Below are positions 56,465 to 64,000 of a stretch of 64,000 nucleotides of DNA, one piece after another. A program made the position numbers and the translations under genes. The first letter of the stretch is position 1; each line of letters opens with the position of its first letter. Source of the stretch: Hyaloperonospora brassicae (lineage: Eukaryota; Oomycota; Peronosporomycetes; Peronosporales; Peronosporaceae); assembly GCA_947650285.1 (NCBI GenBank), contig CANTFL010001315.1:372001-436000 (forward strand). The letters run 5' to 3'. The notes under the pieces were generated by a model. That model was not told the DNA's origin. It was given only the letters and a program-made list of their open reading frames with translations, and searched no databases.

Positions 56465-59400
56465 ACCGACACAACGGTGTAAATGGTTTGGACGCATGCC
56501 CTTAATTGTAGATGACGAATTCTACCATCAAAAAGAGTGTAATAAAATCGGGAACGAGTCAAGGTGTAGTCTAATAGTTTCTACGTGAATAAAATTGGCG
56601 CGTTTAGTATAATCGTCTGGTACGGGTGGTCATATGTTGACGTCTTACACCCGTTCTAAAAACCGTAACAAGGGTTGCAGCAAGATACAGGATCTTGCGT
56701 ATTGGCTAAGGAACACAAGATGCCATTATTATTTGCGATCGTCTTCTGGTTTTTAGAATCATTTATATTTATCATTACATATTTATAAAGTACCGTAATT
56801 TTTGAAATTGTTTCCGAATTGATTTTTACATTAAACCCATTATCAATTTTTTTCAATATCAGAACTATTAGTTGTAGTTTCAAGTTTAAATATTTTTCGA
56901 ATACTATCTGAGTCTAAAATTTTAAACGCATCGTTATGCTTTATGATTGATCAAGAAAGTCTAATTTCTTGTACACCTAAAAGCACAGTTTTTTTATCTA
57001 TACATATTATTTGTAATAACGTCGACGAGATGTGTGTCGCCGGAAACGTTCGGTATAAATCAGGAGGCTAATTTATTGTTGTGCTTCATATCGATGAGGA
57101 CGTTACAATGTTAATCATTCTAGTGAAAAAGTTCATGATGATTTTGGAATGTGATATATCAATAGCAGGAGATTTATATTATCTGCGTAACCCTTGCGTA
57201 CGTCGTCAAGAAACCGCGACGACGGCACACTTAATTGAAGCTTTGCTACCATATGATTCCCTTTACTGTTGACTTGCGCAGCCGACTCGAAATCGGGACG
57301 CGGAGAAAGCGCATCATTGACGTAATATAGTTGTCCTTGAATGTATTCTCACAGGGTATTTTACTCAGAGAAGAAGAGCAGCCACATCGTCTTATTTTGC
57401 GAGGGGTGGGGACTTTTTACGGTCGTGCAATGACATAAAGTCCGTATACACAAAAAACGGAGTATCTCTTAGGGTTTTAACACTAACCCGAAGCAGTAAA
57501 TATATCATGACAATTATTTACGTTTAATGTACTGAGTATTTGTGCTAATCTTCCTGCATATGATGCAACTGATACCAGACGACGAGCCCTGCGCCGTCTG
57601 CATTGAAAAGCATGAACGCACAGATGATTTTAAATTGATGACGTCAAAAAGCTTCATGTAATGTTCTGCTTTAATGTGATAAAGCCACTTAAGGCTAATG
57701 CATCAATCGTCGCTTCAAGGCTCCAAAAGAGCGCTGACAACAGCTCCCATTATCACTTAACATGTTTCATAAGTAATCAAAGAAGATACACAGTCATCTC
57801 TGCGTACTTGCGTGAGTACAGATGCAAATTACGCCAGAAGACCAACAAACTCACTTAGTCCTTTGGCGTCGAGTAGTACAAGACAGCAGGTGATCGCCTT
57901 TTTTATGGATAAAGACGTACGCCGTGTTGGTCCACGTTGCACCAAAGTAGTATTTTGCTACCTGCAAATCTACCTTTATTAAGGTTATAGTACAACCTAC
58001 GCTTGCGCATAAGTGTAAGAATCTGATATATGTGTGACGTATATTTTCTACGCCCGTCTTTCCTTCCATAATCCACTTATGAACAGAATGATCGCCAATT
58101 TAGCTAGGTACGACTTATCGCGCCGATCTCATCATATATTATACATCTTCCAAACGTAATAGAGGCTTTTCTTTATTTTTTGTGGCATCACTTGCCACTC
58201 TGATAGCATAATACTGGGGGTGCTTAATTACGCGTACGTGATATGCATCACACGCATGAGTAAAAAATAGAAGGTATCATCAGTACCATGGACGTTAACA
58301 CAGTACTCTTGACATAAAATCAACGTAACGGTATTTATCGATATCGGTATCCAAACCGATACCGTTGCAGCAATTAATTTGCTGAATGCATGCAATAATC
58401 CTCTATCTTTATGTAGCTTTACGCTTACAGATTGTCAAAAATATGTGAGAATAAGTTGACTTTCTCAAATGTCCCGCTGCGAAGAGATAGACTATGAAAA
58501 ATTCGATAGCTTGTAATTGGTCATGAGGTAGTGGCCACAACTTCAATACAGAGTGTTTACATCTCGGTTAGAGCTTGATTACATAATCAAATCTATTGTA
58601 TTCGGTAACTTGCACATTATGGTTAAAATGAATCCATTCTTTAATATGATCAACTAATTGTACAAAGAATTGTCTACAGAGACATTTAGATTGGGACGCG
58701 TATCGTTTAACCTGAATATTTCTATCAAGCGCTTTCTCGTCAATCTATTAAAAGCTGATACAACTTTCGTCCTTAGTGAAGATTGTCACCGACCGTATAT
58801 TTGGTGAAGCAATCGTTTCTGCGACGAGAACGGAAATCTGCTTAACACTGTCATTACGAAGATTGCGTATAAAAATTTTCCATTTAAAATGAGCAATCTT
58901 GTGGTCTCCGAAGTTAGTTTCAGGAATGCAAGTCAGATCAAGTATACGCTTGATCCGTCATTTATTAGTACATTCAATATCTTAATCAGTTTTTTGCAAG
59001 TCACATCTACATGCTGCGAAAGGGTTAGACCCTCAGCTAATACCTCTGATACATAAAATTCGATTGCATAGGGACTTTTTTCCTCATCGTCTAGTACCTA
59101 AGGCTTTGAAACCACTGTAAGACAATCATTATATACGGATGGCTTTCCAGTTGACCTAGGATCACCGTGTCGCCGTATCTCTGCAACCGTTCTCGTTTTT
59201 CCTTGATGCTGAATTCCTGGTATTTATCCGTGACCCGGGCCACTCTACGGTTTGAATGGTGGACCCTCGGCGCCACCTATGTGCTTGCACAGTCGCCGAC
59301 AGCCTTTTTCATTGTGTAGCGATCGAATACATTGCGATCTTGTGCAATCCTACTAATGACTGGATCACAATGAAGCCATCAAACTCACACGTGCTACTCC

Positions 59401-61650
59401 CACACGCTTAGGGGAGTTCCAATATCGTCATCAGATTGACATAAAATGAACGAGCTGCAGAAATATTGACAGATAAAAGCTGCCAGATCACGCTTGTCTC
59501 GTACCGTTTTAGTCAAGGTGATTCCAGGATGATGTCAAATTTGTTATACAGATCCAGTACGATGATTTGAACATGTTATCAGTCTTCCCTTGTGTAGTAG
59601 ATTCTAACTACACGCTTCGTCACGGCCATAAATAAGTCTGTCGCTAGGCGCACCTTCATCTTCTTCGGAAGGATATTTCGCTTAATGAAGTTTATCCTGT
59701 ACATGGTAATAATCATTAAGATATAGAATGTTCATTTTAAGTCTTTTGTCTTCTTTTGAAATTATCCTTATGAATAATAGCATAGCATTATTACGTATAA
59801 ATGATTCCACGGAACAACATGTTTCGATAAGTATAAAGAAGAAGGGGACTGATAGGATATACAACAAAAACATTCGACTTCGCACTATCAAAAAGGGCGC
59901 GAAGTGGCAATTTCTTGGTTACTTTTAACAGCTAGATGATAACTTAACCCTCCTCGCCAGGTGTAAAGACACACAGTGATTGTATATCGGAAGCAACCTT
60001 TGTCAAGATGATTGCGAATCTGCTTGATGTTGCTGAATTAGTAGGGCGCTCCGCTCTTATTAGCTTGACCGATGTTTGGTGGTCCTCCTCGCTGTTGCGG
60101 ATTCGCAACAGCATCGGACCCTCGTCCCCCACTATTTTTGCTGGTGGACGGTCAATTCTCTCAGTAACGCGAGATAGTGAGCACATGACACTGTATTCAT
60201 ATGCGTAGTGTCCTAACTTTTTATAGAAACAGCATCTCTACAATTGCTGCCGTCCGAAGGGCGAAGTATTCGCCCATAACATATATAGGTCCATTGTTGT
60301 TGAACCTCCAACCTCTGGACGTCTCTTTAGACAATTTGGAGTCATTGTAGGTTCATCCTGTCGTACAATAAAGGCTTACTTCTACGTAGCAAAAATTGCT
60401 TATGAAAGTGTCATTAGCTATCCGCCGAACAGGCGGCCCATTACAGGGCCATCTGTAATACCCTGAATGAATAACATTGTCAGCACATCATCACTCGCAG
60501 GTTCCGCTATCAAGCATCTTGCAAGGTAAAGCCCATGTTAGGCGTAAGCTTGAGCATCACGCTTAAGGTCTATAAATTGCAGAAGACCTTGTAGAGTCCT
60601 AAACTCTGCTTTAAGCGGCGTAAACGTATCGCTGGGCAGGCACTTCAAGATCCTTACCTACCCAAACACATCTGTGTTGTGCAACTCGAGATACATGGCC
60701 ATATTTTATGGTACGCTCTTCGAATTATGGTTGAGAAAATGAAAATTGTATTAGCTCATCGTCGGTGCGAAGAGCTTTTATGGCACCATCTTAGTAGGCG
60801 AGCCATATCAATAGGCAGTCTTATTCGAATCCCCGGTACCTAAAAACTTCAAACATTATAGTCTTACGTCCATGCTTGAGCGTCGAATCTGCGAATTAAC
60901 ACTGTTGATGTCTCATAAATTAGTCAGATGGTGTTATTGCGGGCGCAACATGGTCACCCTTGTTCCCAACTCATCAAGTTACTTTGCAAGAACTAGCAAA
61001 TGACTGATTGATGTTGGTACTTTTTCCACGAGTATAGCATAAACTAGACAGCTTCTTCGGCCACAATCAAAATAATTTGTCCGGCCGTAGTCCATTCGAC
61101 ATCGCTTAAATAGGAGTTGTTATTACTAGTTTCATGAAAACTGTCGCCTTTTCATCGTCCCACACGTTCATGTTGAGCGATGCACTTGTGGTCCTTGGAC
61201 GGACTACAGAGTGCTACCAGGTGTATTGAGGCACCAAATGCTGCGTACTGGACTACCGATACAGATCCAACGCTCTTTAACAATAGTGAAGGCCAGTGCC
61301 CTGCTAGTTGTATAAAACTACACAGAGTAAGATGAACTACTATGACAAGGCTCTAGTTGTAGGATAAGTAAAGTTTGTTTCGATATAATCAAGTCCTTTA
61401 CTCTTATTCTTTTTTGACCTGACTTAATTATATATATAACAACCTGTATGATGACGTCCACTCACTACATATTGCGCGCGTCTAGCAGTGATTGGTGGAT
61501 TAGTATAAACGCAATATCAACCAATGAAATGACCCTAGGGTCATCTCACCAATATCACTGTATTTGATGATATTGCTAAAAATGGGTAACATATTACTGT
61601 TTACAACAACTGATTCTATTGATATTACTATTTATGGCTACCTTGTTACA
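56465..61650 (-). mobile_element. Relic E: 3'-truncated, highly decayed A/B-family element
   Basis: Collinear with 25278-30480 of element A with heavy divergence, from within the integrase core (GACGAATTCTACCAT) through RNase H (GACTCGAAATCGGGACG near 57285), RT, protease and gag to a 5' LTR. Examples: CAAACCGATACCGTTGCAGC (58350), GTGACCCGGGCCACTC (59230), GCTACCAGGTGTATTGAGGC (61213). No frame is preserved for long. The 3' third, chromodomain and antisense ORF are missing. Confidence 0.85.
61222..61650 (-). repeat. Relic E, 5' LTR (429 bp)
   Basis: Starts TGTATTGAGGCACC after ACCAGG, ends ACCTTGTTACA. Core ATTGCGCGCGTC at 61474-61485 is intact although most of the LTR has diverged. Confidence 0.85.
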
Positions 61651-62439
61651 CTGAATGCTTGTATACATTCACGGTCGTAGTCCGAGTGCATCGTGAAGTT
61701 GCTACGGTAGATAATTAAAATATATAATTCTTTAAAATATTTAAGCTCGAAACACCTCGTTTTCCTCATGACGCAGATCTTTAAAATAATCGACGTTTTA
61801 CGAATATCGTAAACGCCGCATTTAAGGCTTGGGCAATCAGATATATCTATTTACACTCGTCGTTCGGAATGCTAGACGATTGAAATTGGGTGTAGTTCTC
61901 TCGAAGGGGATAGATCGCTACCCCTTTTGACGACCGTGCATATTTAACGAAAATAATTCATCTCTTACGTCAACAGATAGCATAAAATTACACGTGGATG
62001 ATATAAACTCGCGCACGAACCGACCGCGCGTTGTTCGGTATAATTGGCGTCGCACGAAATGTTTCTAGCAAGCTAAGAATACAATGCTCGGATGAATTTA
62101 ACTTGTATTGGTGTCATTTCTTCGATTTTACTAAGTAAATATTTCTATATTTTTATGGATGATTCTCATACAATATCACCTTATCGGCTTCCCTTCATAT
62201 CTTAATTCACATTCAGATCGTACATCTTGTACAGCGAAGCTCCCGTAATTAGATGTATCGACTACTTTCCAGCGCAAGAGCTTCTGCAATCGCTATAATT
62301 ATTTGTGGTACGAAGCTGAGAGGCTATCGGATCCAAAACTATTCTGTGCGATGCTGCTATAATTTCGAAGACATTGCCGTATCATTGGAGATCTACCGAT
62401 AACGAGAATTGACTTCGTAAATAGCCGCCGGATACCCGT
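61651..62439. other. AT-rich region without recognised gene
   Basis: No long frame with family resemblance. A minus frame at 62299-62574 enters from R1. Confidence 0.4.
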
Positions 62440-63920
62440 ACCGCTGGAGTAGCTGCTAATTTGACGGTCTTTTAAGCCTTGCACCATTCGGACAAACATG
62501 CACGGGTGGGTGAAGGTTGGATAATTGTTTGGTATGAATTCTTCCTGAATATCGACTTTGCAGCCAGGAAACATGTGCTTGCTACTAATTCAGGGTAGAT
62601 TGCGATTTCTTTCACAGAGCTTCATAACACAACCGTTATACCGTATCAAGCTTAGCTTGGTTGCGGCTGTAAAGGTTAAATCATCCGGCGCCGCTGGTGG
62701 TAAATGAAATATATAATATGAGCAAAAAAGGCTGTCTCTGTCTAACATATGGTTCGAGTAATTACCGTATCGATTATTTAAGCGCAACCGACTTCTTTTT
62801 AAATTTCACGCCAGATTCGCTATCCCAACATCGACAGATATTTTTTAGCGATAATAAACACATTTCAATGGTTTTTGGACGAGAATTAACAAATGAGCTG
62901 CAGATTATCGTCTTGCTTATGTGCACTATCGCTATTTGTCGCCGATACCAGCGTTAAACGACACGCCGTTCCAAGTTGAATTTAAACGTTAATTTTGTTC
63001 CTAACATGACGTGCTTAATACAGACTACGTATAGCCTTGTCCACTCGAGAATAAAGCAAATTGGTAGTAAAAGTGAGATATTTTGAGGAACGATTATGAA
63101 GCGAAACTATACGTCTGCATTATGCGCGAGTCGGTATCAATTCTTCTTCTACCTGCGTACAAGAATGATTAGGCTGAAGTACCTACACACAACCGTGTAG
63201 GAATGAGACAGCTATATCACGGCCAATGTGTAAAAAAACGCATGGTAAAAGGACTTAACGAATAAATGCGTGACCGTTTCAGGCCCGTCGCCACGGGCTC
63301 CGTCAGCGACTCACCGATCGCAGCGCACTTCCTTGGTCCTGCAGCCGTTGCCACTACCACGTTTTGTCTATGCATCGATATTTTCGAGCGATAGCATAAA
63401 CGTTCTACAACTGCTCTACATACCATAATTCCTTGGTGCACTTCAAGCACCTGGCCGGATAAGAATTGTAACTAATCTATACAAACACTAGTTTACGCAT
63501 TGGCTTAAGCTAAATTTGGACGTCTCCGGGGCTGCCACATTCTTAATAAACGTTACAGGCTGCTGCTGCGTGTACGCGAGTAACAGATACAAAATCAGTG
63601 TGATACAAGACACATCCTTATTATTGGTGTGTGTGTCAACCGTTTTGCGTGGGCAGCTATTGGGTGCTTGCGGGTTTTCAATATTGTTTTATACGATAAT
63701 TATGATACCACAAGAAAATGTAGATTTGTCTATCGTCAATATTGCTCGTTTGACAATTATTGCGGATACACATGGCGTTAGCATGCTTCATCGACTCATG
63801 GACAAGCATAAATTGCTACCCTCACAAGGAACTGCCGCAAAACTCGGCGTAAACCGCATGCACAAAATCAGAAATGGCTTTATCTTTTGGACTTAAACTG
63901 ATGCTATTTGGACAACGCAA
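62440..63920 (+). repeat. Dispersed repeat R1, copy 2 (uninterrupted)
   Basis: Collinear with copy 1 (31859-31653, 31208-30481, 22495-22000, minus) once the solo LTR and element A are removed. It supplies the empty-site sequence for both insertions. Two frames keep amino-acid similarity between copies: minus 62299-62787 (THPCMFVRM) and plus 63516-63896. R1 may extend beyond 62440 and 63920; copy 1 is cut there by other sequence. Confidence 0.85.
63516..63896 (+). pseudogene. Unidentified ORF carried by R1
   Basis: 126 codons, with hydrophobic stretches (LLACGFSILFYTIIMIP-like region GACGFSILFYTIIMIPQ) and a polar C-terminus (MDKHKLLPSQGTAAKLGVN). Copy 1 keeps parts of it (LNPDVFVAATFLINV; KHKLL) but with frame changes. 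No known family. Likely remnant of a repeat-borne gene. Confidence 0.35.
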
Positions 63921-64000
63921 TACAATTGCGGACTGATTCGACAGTAGGAGAGACCTAGTTTTATAAAGGCGTGGACAGAGCAAGGCTCACAATGTAAATT

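Overview
The window looks like repeat-rich, gene-sparse nuclear DNA of an oomycete, most likely a Phytophthora or close relative. The basis is the mixture of transposable elements: chromodomain-bearing Ty3/gypsy elements, a Ty1/copia element with a CAT-anticodon type primer site, and an L1-like LINE. There is also one isolated secreted-protein gene with an oomycete-style initiator motif about 50 bp upstream of its ATG. The genus is an inference; no rRNA or housekeeping gene is present to prove it.

Layout. 1-5800: 3' half of a Ty3/gypsy element (G1, plus strand; integrase, chromodomain) followed by a long decayed ORF on the opposite strand. 5936-10794: a nearly full-length but stop-ridden Ty1/copia element. 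10850-19500: a decayed LINE (ORF1, then ORF2 with reverse transcriptase). 19585-20042: solo LTR. 21098-21535: the only convincing host gene. 22000-31859: an old dispersed repeat (R1, minus) split by a complete gypsy element A (22496-30480, minus, TSD TAGGT) and by a solo LTR (31209-31652). 31860-34138: copia LTR, promoter-like repeats, an unidentified ORF pair and an inverted copy of the copia-type 3' repeat. 36070-36535: another solo LTR. 37111-56447: a third gypsy lineage (C, minus), rearranged, carrying 1.3-1.4 kb LTRs in inverted orientation with GATC-dense 101-bp repeats, and interrupted by complete element B (47801-55786, plus, TSD GCCGT), a close relative of A. 56465-61650: a 3'-truncated relic (E) of the A/B family. 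62440-63920: second copy of R1.

The strongest novelty candidates are two. First, gypsy lineages A/B, C and G1 each have a long antisense ORF tail-to-tail with pol and starting just inside the 3' LTR; in A/B it overlaps the chromodomain-coding end of pol. It has Ser-rich and coiled-coil segments. Second, the A/B family is paved from LTR to LTR, coding regions included, with short inverted repeats. The gag start codon and the antisense-ORF start codon each sit in a perfect 10-11 bp hairpin, and a probable -1 frameshift signal joins gag to pol.

All coordinates of degenerate elements were set by eye from reading frames and from alignment of copies within the window, so internal boundaries are approximate; LTR ends with target-site duplications are exact.
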